Under the pieces are notes generated by a model, which saw only the letters and a list, made by a program, of their open reading frames with translations, made no database searches and had not been told where the DNA came from. Below, one piece after another: positions 1-6,686 of a stretch of DNA of 18,589 nt (position 1 is the first letter of the stretch; each line of letters begins with the position of its first letter). Source of the stretch: DAOSEC01 sp035362935 (GTDB taxonomy: Bacteria > Bacillota_I > Bacilli_A > ML615J-28 > CAG-313); contig DAOSEC010000028.1 in the NCBI GenBank assembly GCA_035362935.1, forward strand, positions 1 through 18,589. Direction: 5' to 3'. The position numbers and the translations under genes were made by a program.

Positions 1-69
1 ATTATATCACAGAGGTTCCTTTTTGTATTTACCCAAAACTATTTTACACGAAGGCTTTGTTCATTCATG

Positions 70-98
70 TTGATAGAATTGTTAGTTCGTGGTATAAT
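70..98 (+). promoter_or_regulatory. Promoter of the ChbG/YdjC gene
   Basis: TTGATA at 70-75 and a perfect TATAAT at 93-98 are separated by 17 bp. The predicted transcript starts near 105 and runs into an AAGGAGA ribosome binding site just before the ATG at 133. I see nothing else in bases 1-69. Confidence 0.8.
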
Positions 99-132
99 GA
101 AAATACATTATCAAGAATAAGGAGATACAACG

Positions 133-864
133 ATGAAGAGATTAATTGTGAACGCAGATGACTTTGGAATGAGCAAAAAAGTCAATGAAGGAATTGGATA
201 TACCCATGAACACGGGATTTTAACCTCAACAACAGTCATGATGAACAAACCATATGCATATGAACTACCAGTTTATCAAGCAAAGTATCCAAATCTTGGA
301 TTTGGTATTCATTTGGTACTAACAAGTGGAAAACCACTAGGTTCCAATTACCTTACGTTAACGACAGAAGATGGATATTTCAAACGCAGTTTTATCAGAG
401 ACGATGAATCCTATGACATTGAAGAAGTTTACCGCGAATGGAAACTTCAAATCGAGGCATTTATAACAATCGGTGGAATGCCTTCGCATATGGATTCTCA
501 CCATGGTGTTCATTATAAGCAAAAATTATATCCAGTAGTGAAACGGTTACAAGATGAATACAAACTAGCCTTTCGCAATACCTTTCAAATGGAGAAACAC
601 GATATTCGCACTGCATCACGCTTTGTAGGATCGTTTTATAATAAAACAGTAACTCTCGATACCATCAAACTTGTGATAGATTCGGTTCAAGAACATGAGA
701 TTGTAGAATTGATGTCCCATCCGGGATTTGTTGACATTGAAACAATCAACGCAAGTATTTATAATTTCAAGCGAATTGAAGAGTTACAACTGCTAATAAG
801 TGATGAGATCAAAGACTATGTAACATCAAAAGAGGTTACCCTGATTTCATACAAGGGGTTATAA
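133..864 (+). CDS. ChbG/YdjC family carbohydrate deacetylase
   Basis: This 243-residue cytosolic protein belongs to the YdjC/ChbG family of metal-dependent deacetylases, which remove acetyl groups from N-acetylated sugars such as chito-oligosaccharides. The family signature is visible: ADDFG at residues 8-12 supplies the metal-binding Asp, GIH at 58-60 the first metal His, and MDSHHGVH at 120-127 the second His cluster. R148 (FRNT) and SHPG at 195-198 complete the active-site pattern. Length is normal for the family. The ATG at 133 follows an AAGGAG site and begins directly with the conserved first strand (KRLIVNADD). It is a single-gene unit between its own promoter and a strong terminator. 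The true sugar substrate cannot be read from sequence, and there are no chitobiose transport genes beside it, so I leave the symbol blank. Confidence 0.88.
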   Translation: MKRLIVNADDFGMSKKVNEGIGYTHEHGILTSTTVMMNKPYAYELPVYQAKYPNLGFGIHLVLTSGKPLGSNYLTLTTEDGYFKRSFIRDDESYDIEEVYREWKLQIEAFITIGGMPSHMDSHHGVHYKQKLYPVVKRLQDEYKLAFRNTFQMEKHDIRTASRFVGSFYNKTVTLDTIKLVIDSVQEHEIVELMSHPGFVDIETINASIYNFKRIEELQLLISDEIKDYVTSKEVTLISYKGL

Positions 865-871
865 AAAATGG

Positions 872-908
872 AAACTAGCTTTCTTATTTTCATGAAAGCT
901 AGTTTTTT
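872..908 (+). terminator. Intrinsic terminator after the deacetylase gene
   Basis: A perfect 12-bp stem (872-883 with 894-905) encloses a 10-nt loop. The 3' arm runs into a T-tract (903-908). It lies 8 bases after the stop codon. Confidence 0.9.
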
Positions 909-932
909 CTTAGGAAATTGCTTACCATTTGA

Positions 933-961
933 TTGAATATTTATGGATATCGGTCTATAAT
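933..961 (+). promoter_or_regulatory. Promoter of the nitroreductase gene
   Basis: TTGAAT at 933-938 and TATAAT at 956-961 have a 17-bp spacer. The expected transcription start near 968 leaves a short leader containing the AGGAGGG site at 981-987, so translation must begin after about 988. Confidence 0.75.
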
Positions 962-993
962 GTAAGTATAGGAGAACAAAAGGAGGGATTTTT

Positions 994-1548
994 ATCGACT
1001 TACAACATGCTATTTTAAATCGAAGAAGCGTAAAAGCGTACAATGACATGCCAGTATCAAAGGAACAGGTCTTATCCTTATTAGAACAAGCGGTTTATGC
1101 TCCAACTCATAAATTTCGTCAATCTTGGCGATTTGTGTGGATTGCTGGAGAACAAAAAGAAAAACTCGTGATGAAGTTGCCTTACATATTTGAAGGTGTA
1201 GACCCAAGCATTGCTAATCTCGAGTACCGAAAAAAAGTGATGACAGGATGCAATGCAATATTGGTGATTGTCAATCAAAAAGATGTACAAGATGAAATTA
1301 CGACATTAGAAGAATATGGAGCAGCGAGTGCACTCATTCAAAATTTTCAATTACTTGCCTATGAAGCAGGTCTTGGAACGTGCATCAAAACAAGGCTATT
1401 CACGTCGAAATTGGCGGAATACATTGGAGTGAATGATACGGAAATGATAGCTGCTGCGATTACACTAGGTCATTATGACCAAATGCCGAAACGAGTCGAG
1501 CGAATCAAGCCATCGGAAAAATGGATTGACTTTACAACTTTGGATTGA
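994..1548 (+). CDS. Nitroreductase family FMN oxidoreductase, apparent AUC start
   Basis: This is a small nitroreductase-fold flavoprotein of about 184 residues; such enzymes use NAD(P)H to reduce nitro compounds, quinones or related substrates via FMN. The family N-terminus is encoded upstream of the first in-frame ATG (1048): counting from 994, DLQHAILNRRSVKAY holds the RRS phosphate-binding motif at residues 10-12. A central PTHKFRQSWRF segment, an EYGAASALIQNFQLLAYEAGLGT helix and a C-terminal LGHYDQMPKR segment also match the family. The reading frame is open back to 961 with no ATG, GTG or TTG before 1048. A near-perfect AGGAGGG lies at 981-987, putting ATC at 994 seven bases past AGGAGG. 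I therefore place the start at 994 as AUC (ATT at 988 sits too close to the SD). Starting at ATG 1048 would delete the FMN-binding motif. A sequencing error in a true ATG cannot be excluded. Substrate is unknown. Confidence 0.8.
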   Translation: MDLQHAILNRRSVKAYNDMPVSKEQVLSLLEQAVYAPTHKFRQSWRFVWIAGEQKEKLVMKLPYIFEGVDPSIANLEYRKKVMTGCNAILVIVNQKDVQDEITTLEEYGAASALIQNFQLLAYEAGLGTCIKTRLFTSKLAEYIGVNDTEMIAAAITLGHYDQMPKRVERIKPSEKWIDFTTLD

Positions 1549-1578
1549 TAGAAAACGGTTTAACCCACATTGAAAAGG

Positions 1579-1607
1579 TTGTACAATCTGTCATAACATG
1601 GTATAAT
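1579..1607 (+). promoter_or_regulatory. Promoter of the GNAT/ABC-F unit
   Basis: TTGTAC at 1579-1584 and TATAAT at 1602-1607 are spaced 17 bp. It lies 31 bases after the nitroreductase stop codon and fixes the next gene's start downstream, at 1632. Confidence 0.75.
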
Positions 1608-1631
1608 TCTACCGATGAAAGGATGAACGAT

Positions 1632-2180
1632 ATGAAACAAATAGAAATTAAACAATTAAATAACGAAGATTTAGCGGATGCACTAAAGTTGCATCATGAT
1701 TGTATATACGAAGAGTTTGATCAATATCACATTACTATCAAGAAAGATTTTGAATACGAATTAAATCAACTGATTGCTTGGGCAAACGAGGATGTTTCAG
1801 ATGACATCCGTATGATTTATGGAGCATTTGACGATAACATTTTAGTTGGATTTGTTGGAGCAAGTTTCGCAGAAGCAAAAATTTATAAAAATGCCATGGA
1901 AATCAATTACTTGTTTGTAAACAAGGATTATCGTGGTCGTAAAATTGGATTAAAACTTATGGATGCGGTGGTTGCTGAATTTGAAGGACACAAGCGTAAA
2001 AACGTGATTCTTTATAATTGGCACATTTGGAAATCAAATAATTTCTATTCACACATAGGTGGAGAACTGATTAAGCAAGTCATTCAAAAAATTGGAGGAA
2101 CCGAACAACTTGTTGATATCTTCTATTGGAAGATGGATGATTTAAAGACAAGATTAAGTGATAAATTAAGAAAAGCATAA
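1632..2180 (+). CDS. GNAT family N-acetyltransferase
   Basis: This 182-residue protein has the GCN5-related acetyltransferase fold, which transfers acetyl from acetyl-CoA to an amine. Visible elements are the β4 strand and acetyl-CoA loop (INYLFVNKDYRGRKIGLKLMD, with RGRKIG at residues 101-106) and the later N-N-F-Y-S-H-I-G-G segment at about 136-144 that matches the common NxxAxxFYxxxGF element. The frame stays open upstream to 1545, but the TATAAT promoter lies inside that extension. AAAGGA at 1618-1623 is 8 bases from the ATG at 1632, so I choose that start. It is co-transcribed with the ABC-F gene 12 bases downstream. The acceptor (protein, peptide, drug or metabolite) cannot be assigned. 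Confidence 0.85.
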   Translation: MKQIEIKQLNNEDLADALKLHHDCIYEEFDQYHITIKKDFEYELNQLIAWANEDVSDDIRMIYGAFDDNILVGFVGASFAEAKIYKNAMEINYLFVNKDYRGRKIGLKLMDAVVAEFEGHKRKNVILYNWHIWKSNNFYSHIGGELIKQVIQKIGGTEQLVDIFYWKMDDLKTRLSDKLRKA

Positions 2181-2192
2181 AAAGGAAACATC

Positions 2193-3731
2193 ATGAGTAT
2201 TTTAGAAGTAGAACAACTGAAATTTAACTATGGAGAAGGCGAACTGTTTGCGAATGCGAGTTTTCGCCTTTTTCGTGATGACCACATGGTTTTGGTTGGA
2301 AAAAATGGAACAGGTAAAACAACGCTTCTAAATTTACTGTCTGGAAAATATCAACCAGATGCAGGTAGTCTAAACTGGATGCCTAGAATAAAAGTTGGAT
2401 ATTTGGATCAATATGCGAAAATTGACAAACACCTATCCATATTTACCTATTTAGCAACCGTCTATGAAGAGATGTTTGCGAAAGAAGCTCAAATGGAAGC
2501 AATGTATGAGAGTCTTATGTATAAAGATCCAAGTGAACATGATGCGATTTTAAGGCGTGCATCGGCGATTGGTGATTATTTAATCGAACAAGACTTTTAT
2601 GCGTTTAAATCAAGAATTAGTGGAATTTTATCTGGGCTTGGGTTAAGTGATGTAGGGCTAGACACACCAATCTCAAAATTATCAGGCGGTATGAGAGCAA
2701 AAGTCATTTTAGCGAAACTTTTATTAGAAGAAGCAGATTGCTTGTTGCTAGACGAACCAACGAACTTCCTTGATATAAATCACATTGAATGGTTAACGAA
2801 ATTTCTAAATGACTATCAAAAGGCTTTTATTGTTGTCAGCCATCATGAGGATTTTATTCGTGGAATTGCGAATGTCGTATTGTTGCTTGAAAACAAGGAA
2901 CTAATCCGGTTCAAAGGAAATTATGATTACTATCTAAAAGAAAAAGCATTGCGAGAGTTGCAACATGAGAAAAGTTATGTTGCCCAACAAAAAGAGATCA
3001 AAGAACTTGAAACCTTTATTGAAAAAAATATCGCAAGAGCATCAACCACAAAACGAGCTCAAAGCAGAGAAAAGAAGTTAGATAAATTAGTATTAATCGA
3101 AAAACCAACCAAATCAAAGAAACTTAAAATTTCGTTCCCATATTCAGGTAGAACGGGAGATATTGCATTAGTTATCAAAGAATTACTGATTGGGTATGAT
3201 TTTGCTTTATTAAAACCGATCAACATTCGAATCTTAAAAAATCAAAAAGTTGTAATTACTGGAAAAAATGGAATTGGGAAATCCACGTTACTCAAAACCT
3301 TAATCAACGAAATTAAATCACTTGGAGGAAACTTTAAGTTCGCTGACGGAACAAAAATCAATTATTTTCCTCAAGAAAGTGACATTGATCCTACCTTAAC
3401 TGCATTTCAAGTGATAAACAATTATTATCCGCTCATGACACAAAAAGAAATTTTTCCAATCTTAAGCAATTGTGGAGTGTCTCATGACCTGGCAGTTAAA
3501 CCAGTATCCAAACTAAGTGGAGGAGAACTCACCAAAGTTCGATTAGCAGTTATGACTCTCGTCAAAGCCAACATGTTAATCTTTGATGAACCAACCAACC
3601 ATTTAGATGTCCATACCAAGAAATATTTACTCGATGCGATCAAAGCCTTCCCAGGAACTGTGATACTAGTCACCCATGAGGAAGAGTTTAGTATGAACAT
3701 TGGGACGCAAATAATAAAAATGAGTGAGTAG
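2193..3731 (+). CDS. ABC-F family ATP-binding protein, ribosome-associated type
   Basis: This 512-residue protein has two ABC ATPase domains and no membrane segments, the ABC-F architecture of translation factors and antibiotic-protection proteins acting at the ribosomal E site. Domain 1 has Walker A GKNGTGKT (36-43), signature LSGGM (163-167), Walker B with E188 (CLLLDEPTN, 183-191) and H-loop H217. Domain 2 has Walker A GKNGIGKS (357-364), LSGGE (441-445), MLIFDEPTN (461-469, E466) and H495. The basic, Lys/Arg-rich inter-domain linker at about 250-312 corresponds to the tRNA-interaction region. All catalytic residues are intact. AAAAGGAAAC precedes the ATG at 2193. It follows a GNAT gene by 12 bases on the same transcript. 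Family knowledge makes relief of ribosome stalling or low-level antibiotic protection plausible, but no subfamily can be assigned with confidence. Confidence 0.93.
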   Translation: MSILEVEQLKFNYGEGELFANASFRLFRDDHMVLVGKNGTGKTTLLNLLSGKYQPDAGSLNWMPRIKVGYLDQYAKIDKHLSIFTYLATVYEEMFAKEAQMEAMYESLMYKDPSEHDAILRRASAIGDYLIEQDFYAFKSRISGILSGLGLSDVGLDTPISKLSGGMRAKVILAKLLLEEADCLLLDEPTNFLDINHIEWLTKFLNDYQKAFIVVSHHEDFIRGIANVVLLLENKELIRFKGNYDYYLKEKALRELQHEKSYVAQQKEIKELETFIEKNIARASTTKRAQSREKKLDKLVLIEKPTKSKKLKISFPYSGRTGDIALVIKELLIGYDFALLKPINIRILKNQKVVITGKNGIGKSTLLKTLINEIKSLGGNFKFADGTKINYFPQESDIDPTLTAFQVINNYYPLMTQKEIFPILSNCGVSHDLAVKPVSKLSGGELTKVRLAVMTLVKANMLIFDEPTNHLDVHTKKYLLDAIKAFPGTVILVTHEEEFSMNIGTQIIKMSE

Positions 3732-3757
3732 AAAGGAAACGTTTCCTTTCTATTTTT
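3731..3757 (+). terminator. Terminator after the ABC-F gene
   Basis: Bases 3731-3750 form a perfect 20-bp palindrome (8-bp stem with an ACGT loop) followed by TATTTTTC. The hairpin begins on the last base of the TAG stop codon. Confidence 0.75.
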
Positions 3758-3768
3758 CATATTTGTGG

Positions 3769-3797
3769 TTGACTTTTTTAAGTGGTCAGTCTATAAT
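3769..3797 (+). promoter_or_regulatory. Promoter of the SPFH gene
   Basis: TTGACT at 3769-3774 and TATAAT at 3792-3797 are 17 bp apart. This near-consensus promoter rules out the longer in-frame extension that begins at 3724. Confidence 0.85.
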
Positions 3798-3834
3798 CGA
3801 ATTTGATGAAATTTATCAGAAAGAAGGTCACATT

Positions 3835-4785
3835 ATGCCATTTTTACTCATTGCCATTTTTATAATCATGTTTGCTGGAGCATTTTTATGGGCAAAAAAA
3901 TTAACATCACTTCGAAGACAATCTTCTAGCGCATATAAGGTTAGCGTTGTGATGATGGGAATCGCTTTAATCGGAATGATTTTTATACCAGCAGGGATAA
4001 AAACAATTGAGACTGGGGAAGTCGCTGTTGTCAAGGTTTGGGGAGAAGTAAAGGAAGTAAAAGCTCCAGGACTTCATTTTTCCAATATTATCAGTGAAAA
4101 GTATGAAATTTATGATGTGAAGACACAACAAGTTGACACGGAATTTATGGCTTACTCGCTTGATGCACAAGTACTCACGGTTGAAATGAGCATTCAGTTC
4201 TCAATCAATATCGAAGACATTGTTGATATCGCAAGAATTTATGGAAATTTAGATATGTTAAAGTTACGTATTCAAAAGATTACGGAAGAACGTGCAAAAG
4301 TATTGCTTGCTAGTAAATCAGCAATGACATTAATAGAGACGCGTGGAACATTGTCTCCAGATTTGCTTGCTAGCATTCGTCAAATTGAAGAAAATTATTT
4401 TATTACATCTTCAGCAGTCATCATCGTTGATTTATCCTTTAACGATGCATTTGAGGCAGCTGTTGAAAACAAGATGATTGCGGAACAAGAAAAACTAAAA
4501 GCAGAATATGATAAAGAAAAAGCAATTATCAAAGCTGAAGAAGAATTAGCTGTTGCGATCAAAGCAGCAGAAGCAGCATTGGAAACTGCGAAAGGTCAAG
4601 CACTTTCGATCAAAGAATTAGCCGATGCTCAAGCGTATGCATTACAAATCGTTCAAGATGTGTGGGAAGCAATCGATGCCGATACACGAACAACAATGCT
4701 AAAAGAGATCTTCTACACCAAATGGGATGGTGTAATGCCAAGTGTTGTTGGTGGAGATATCTCAGTCTTATTCCCTATGCCATAA
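3835..4785 (+). CDS. Membrane-anchored SPFH/prohibitin-like protein
   Basis: This 316-residue protein has two N-terminal hydrophobic segments (about residues 2-20 and 36-53). An SPFH/band-7 domain follows (about 56-205, beginning TIETGEVAVVKVWGEVKEVKAPGLHF), then an Ala/Glu/Lys-rich coiled coil (about 205-270) and a short conserved tail ending VVGGDISVLFPMP. Prohibitin-type proteins form large rings on membranes and act as scaffolds, often around proteases or transporters. The ATG at 3835 follows AGAAGG at normal spacing and lies downstream of the promoter. It is a monocistronic unit and lacks the NfeD partner that usually sits beside bacterial flotillins, so prohibitin-like is the better label than flotillin. 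Its partners are unknown. Confidence 0.85.
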   Translation: MPFLLIAIFIIMFAGAFLWAKKLTSLRRQSSSAYKVSVVMMGIALIGMIFIPAGIKTIETGEVAVVKVWGEVKEVKAPGLHFSNIISEKYEIYDVKTQQVDTEFMAYSLDAQVLTVEMSIQFSINIEDIVDIARIYGNLDMLKLRIQKITEERAKVLLASKSAMTLIETRGTLSPDLLASIRQIEENYFITSSAVIIVDLSFNDAFEAAVENKMIAEQEKLKAEYDKEKAIIKAEEELAVAIKAAEAALETAKGQALSIKELADAQAYALQIVQDVWEAIDADTRTTMLKEIFYTKWDGVMPSVVGGDISVLFPMP

Positions 4786-4790
4786 ATAGC

Positions 4791-4824
4791 AAAAGAACCA
4801 GTGAGTCATCATTGGTTCTTTTTT
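4791..4824. terminator. Bidirectional terminator between SPFH and thioredoxin-like genes
   Basis: A 14-bp stem (4791-4804 with 4809-4822, one G-U pair) with a 4-nt loop is followed by six Ts on the plus strand (4819-4824). It is preceded by a short A-run that serves the minus-strand gene ending at 4823. It ends both convergent genes. Confidence 0.88.
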
Positions 4825-5134
4825 ATGATTGATAGAGTTCGAGCAATCGTTCGATTTTGTCAAAATTGATAAATCTTGATTCCCTTAGTAGTTCTTTCTC
4901 ATTTGAAAAAACGAGTATGGTTGGGACAGTAAACACCAAATGTTGACCACTAAATTCCTCTACTTCCTCAATATAAATGTGGTAATATGGGATGTTAGGG
5001 TATTGTTTCATCGTTTGATCAAGCTTGATTGAAATCGGACCACATACGTTACAAGTATGTGTTTTTGCTAGTATGACTACCAAATCTTCCTGTATTGTTT
5101 CATTGAAGTCAAGGATGGAAGTAATTGTTTTCAT
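4823..5134 (-). CDS. Thioredoxin-like protein with CxxC motif
   Basis: This 103-residue protein resembles a thioredoxin fold: a strand DLVVILAKT leads to the redox motif C28-N-V-C31, followed by GPISIKLDQTM, the helix after the active site. VPTILVF with the expected cis-proline at P71 comes next, then a C-terminal helix. There is no signal peptide, so it should act in the cytosol, probably as a thiol-disulfide oxidoreductase. I place the start at the ATG at 5134, preceded by GAGGTG 4 bases upstream. The GTG at 5146 overlaps that ribosome binding site. It is a single-gene unit convergent with the SPFH gene. The CNVC active site differs from the classic CGPC of thioredoxin, so the partner is not predictable. 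Confidence 0.82.
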   Translation of the reverse strand: MKTITSILDFNETIQEDLVVILAKTHTCNVCGPISIKLDQTMKQYPNIPYYHIYIEEVEEFSGQHLVFTVPTILVFSNEKELLRESRFINFDKIERLLELYQS

Positions 5135-5153
5135 AGAGCACCTCACTTAAATT

Positions 5154-5162
5154 ATTATAGCA
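5154..5162 (-). promoter_or_regulatory. Extended -10 promoter of the thioredoxin-like gene
   Basis: On the minus strand the sequence reads TGCTATAAT, an extended -10 box (TGn plus TATAAT). No good -35 hexamer lies at 16-18 bp, as is usual for extended -10 promoters. Confidence 0.65.
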
Positions 5163-5232
5163 CAAAGAAACATAATGTGCATCTTATAATACAATGCAAC
5201 TTTAATTCTTATAATGAACATTGAATAAGGTG

Positions 5233-5261
5233 TTGCACTGTTTTGATATTCATAGTATAAT
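5233..5261 (+). promoter_or_regulatory. Promoter of the small membrane protein/DUF1801 unit
   Basis: TTGCAC at 5233-5238 and TATAAT at 5256-5261 are spaced 17 bp. Transcription would start near 5268, only a few bases before the AAGGAAGGA purine run at 5276-5284. Confidence 0.78.
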
Positions 5262-5291
5262 GATATTGAACTATCAAGGAAGGATATAAAT

Positions 5292-5315
5292 TTGGTGAAC
5301 ATATGGAAACGTTGA
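5292..5315 (+). other. Possible 7-codon upstream ORF overlapping the next start
   Basis: The AAGGAAGGA site at 5276-5284 is spaced 7 bases from TTG 5292 and 10 from GTG 5295, but 18 from the ATG of the real gene at 5303. The TTG/GTG frame reads LVNIWKR and stops at 5313-5315, ten bases inside the gene. It could be a coupling leader peptide or simply chance. No independent support for translation is visible. Confidence 0.2.
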
Positions 5316-5680
5316 TTCCGTTTTTAATAGGAATATTTGCTCAAGTCATTGTTGTAAGCTGTGCTGCAAGACTCGATCGTTATATAGCAGTTGGTGGAAA
5401 ATGGAAGGGTGTTCATTTATCGGACCAAACGAAAAAATGCTTCATACTTACTAAAAAATCTTCTCGCGAAGAGTTTTTAAAGTTATCTGTATTGCTACAT
5501 GTTGCTGCGTATCTCTTTTTAGGGGTATCGATTGTATTATATGTGATTAGTTTAATCGCAAAAACAGATACAACTGATATGATTACGATTTACTTCTCTT
5601 TTATTATCGCAGGATTAGCATTAATCGCGAATATTTTTGAGATTATCGTATTATCAACTTACAAAACTCCAGCAGAGTAA
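5303..5680 (+). CDS. Small integral membrane protein, unknown function
   Basis: I do not recognise a family for this 125-residue protein. It has three predicted membrane segments at about residues 3-22, 62-86 and 93-117. A polar, basic loop (about 23-60, containing GGKWKGVHLSDQTKKCF) lies between the first and second. The sequence after TM1 is the only sizeable soluble part. The start at ATG 5303 is chosen because it begins directly with the hydrophobic segment and no other in-frame start exists upstream. Its distance from the purine-rich SD site is unusually long (18 bases). A DUF1801 gene starts 2-5 bases after its stop, so the two are co-transcribed. No function is inferred. Confidence 0.7.
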   Translation: METLIPFLIGIFAQVIVVSCAARLDRYIAVGGKWKGVHLSDQTKKCFILTKKSSREEFLKLSVLLHVAAYLFLGVSIVLYVISLIAKTDTTDMITIYFSFIIAGLALIANIFEIIVLSTYKTPAE

Positions 5681-5685
5681 CTGTG

Positions 5686-6057
5686 ATGCAAGAAGTCATA
5701 GACTACATCAAAAAAGCTCCAATTGAGATTCAGTCGAAATTGCACGCACTTAGAACCTTGTTGTTAGAGACTATTGATGGTGCGACCGAGACATTTGCCT
5801 ATCAAATGCCAACATATGTGTATTATCGTAATTTAATTCATTTTGCATATCATAAGAATCACATTGGTATTTATCCAAGTCCATCAGGTGTCGCTTACGC
5901 ATTAACGTTAAGTCCATCTCTCAAAACATCAAAAGGTACGATTCTATTTGATAACAAAGAGGATTTGCCAATGGATTTGATCAAAGCAATTGTGCTATTC
6001 CGAATCGCTGAAAACGATGAATTATATGGAATGAAACAAAGGATGAAAACAAAATAA
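5686..6057 (+). CDS. DUF1801 (YdhG-like) domain protein
   Basis: This cytosolic protein of about 123 residues matches the DUF1801 fold. It has an N-terminal helix (VIDYIKKAPIEIQSKLHALRTLL), then an ETFAYQMPTYVYY segment, an aromatic strand with His residues (NLIHFAYHKNHIGIYPSP) and a C-terminal KGTILFDNKEDLPMDLIKAIVLFR element. Related proteins (YdhG, Bacillus YdeI-like and iron-chaperone/frataxin-like annotations) are poorly characterised. The function is uncertain. The start may be GTG 5683 or ATG 5686. There is no strong SD, consistent with translational coupling to the preceding gene, whose stop ends at 5680. A hairpin terminator follows 10 bases downstream of the stop. Confidence 0.8.
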   Translation: MQEVIDYIKKAPIEIQSKLHALRTLLLETIDGATETFAYQMPTYVYYRNLIHFAYHKNHIGIYPSPSGVAYALTLSPSLKTSKGTILFDNKEDLPMDLIKAIVLFRIAENDELYGMKQRMKTK

Positions 6058-6067
6058 AATCAATTGA

Positions 6068-6093
6068 AAAAGTCACCGATAATGGTGACTTTT
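6068..6093 (+). terminator. Terminator after the DUF1801 gene
   Basis: A 10-bp stem (6068-6077 with 6084-6093) encloses a 6-nt loop. The T-run at the 3' end is only four bases (6090-6093), so it may be leaky. Confidence 0.7.
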
Positions 6094-6116
6094 GTGTATT
6101 ACTGAAGGCAAATTTA

Positions 6117-6125
6117 TGCTATAAT
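6117..6125 (+). promoter_or_regulatory. Extended -10 promoter of the four-gene operon
   Basis: TGCTATAAT at 6117-6125 is an extended -10 element. The -35 position holds no good match. Transcription should start near 6132, just before the AAGGGATG ribosome binding site. Confidence 0.65.
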
Positions 6126-6145
6126 ACCTAAGGGATGTGAAAAAC

Positions 6146-6676
6146 ATGATTGTCAAAGAGTTGTTAAAAACAGATTATGAAGGTTATGTACTTGATTTTA
6201 CTTACGAATCGGATGCTTATTATGACGTGATTGTAAGCAGTTCAAAACACCAAATCGATATTAGTCTTATAAAAAAACAATTTGATCAGCCAGTGAAAAA
6301 ACAGTTTACAGGGCATTTGTTTGAACCATACTATGAACATGCCAAAGCATGGGGGATCTTTGATGAAGATATCCTGTGTGGTGTAGTTGAAATCAATCAT
6401 GAGGAATGGAACAAACGACTTCGTATCACAGAATTATTGGTGTTAGAGGAGTATCGCAATCAAGGGATTGGGATTAAGTTGATGCAACAAGTGTTTGACT
6501 ATTTTGAACAAACTGAGTATCGTGCCATTTGCTTAGAAACACAATCATGTAATAGCAAAGCAATTGCTTTTTACCAAAAAGTTGGTTTTGAGCTAATCGG
6601 GTTTGATACGATTTGTTACAGCAATGATGATATCAATAAGAAAGAAGTCCGACTCGAGTTCGGTCGAACAAAATGA
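6146..6676 (+). CDS. GNAT acetyltransferase resembling streptothricin acetyltransferases
   Basis: This 176-residue GNAT enzyme has the acetyl-CoA loop RNQGIG at residues 104-109. It is preceded by a strand (RLRITELLVLEEY) and followed by LETQSCNSKAIAFYQKVGFELIGFD, the C-terminal NxxAIxFYxxxGF core, and a CYSNDDINKKEV tail. The ETQ-x-CN-x-KAI…GFD-x-x-x-YSN pattern is typical of the Sat/BltD-like branch, which includes streptothricin N-acetyltransferases, but many members act on other amines. I place the start at ATG 6146 rather than GTG 6137, because the AAGGG site at 6130-6134 is too close to the GTG. It is first in an operon with MmcQ, P-loop and methyltransferase genes. A role in drug resistance is only possible, not shown. 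Confidence 0.85.
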   Translation: MIVKELLKTDYEGYVLDFTYESDAYYDVIVSSSKHQIDISLIKKQFDQPVKKQFTGHLFEPYYEHAKAWGIFDEDILCGVVEINHEEWNKRLRITELLVLEEYRNQGIGIKLMQQVFDYFEQTEYRAICLETQSCNSKAIAFYQKVGFELIGFDTICYSNDDINKKEVRLEFGRTK

Positions 6677-6686
6677 GGTGAATACA

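Noticed and set aside
1048..1548. Nitroreductase starting at ATG 1048
   Set aside because: It would lose the RRS FMN-binding motif and has no ribosome site at the correct distance.
1545..1631. 29-residue N-terminal extension of the first GNAT
   Set aside because: The promoter lies within it, and AAAGGA correctly precedes ATG 1632.
3731..3750. 20-bp palindrome resembling a CcpA (cre) operator
   Set aside because: It lies on a stop codon and is followed by a T-run, so it fits a terminator. The core is two bases short of the usual cre spacing.
3724..3834. 37-residue N-terminal extension of the SPFH protein
   Set aside because: It spans a terminator and the promoter and does not resemble the family.
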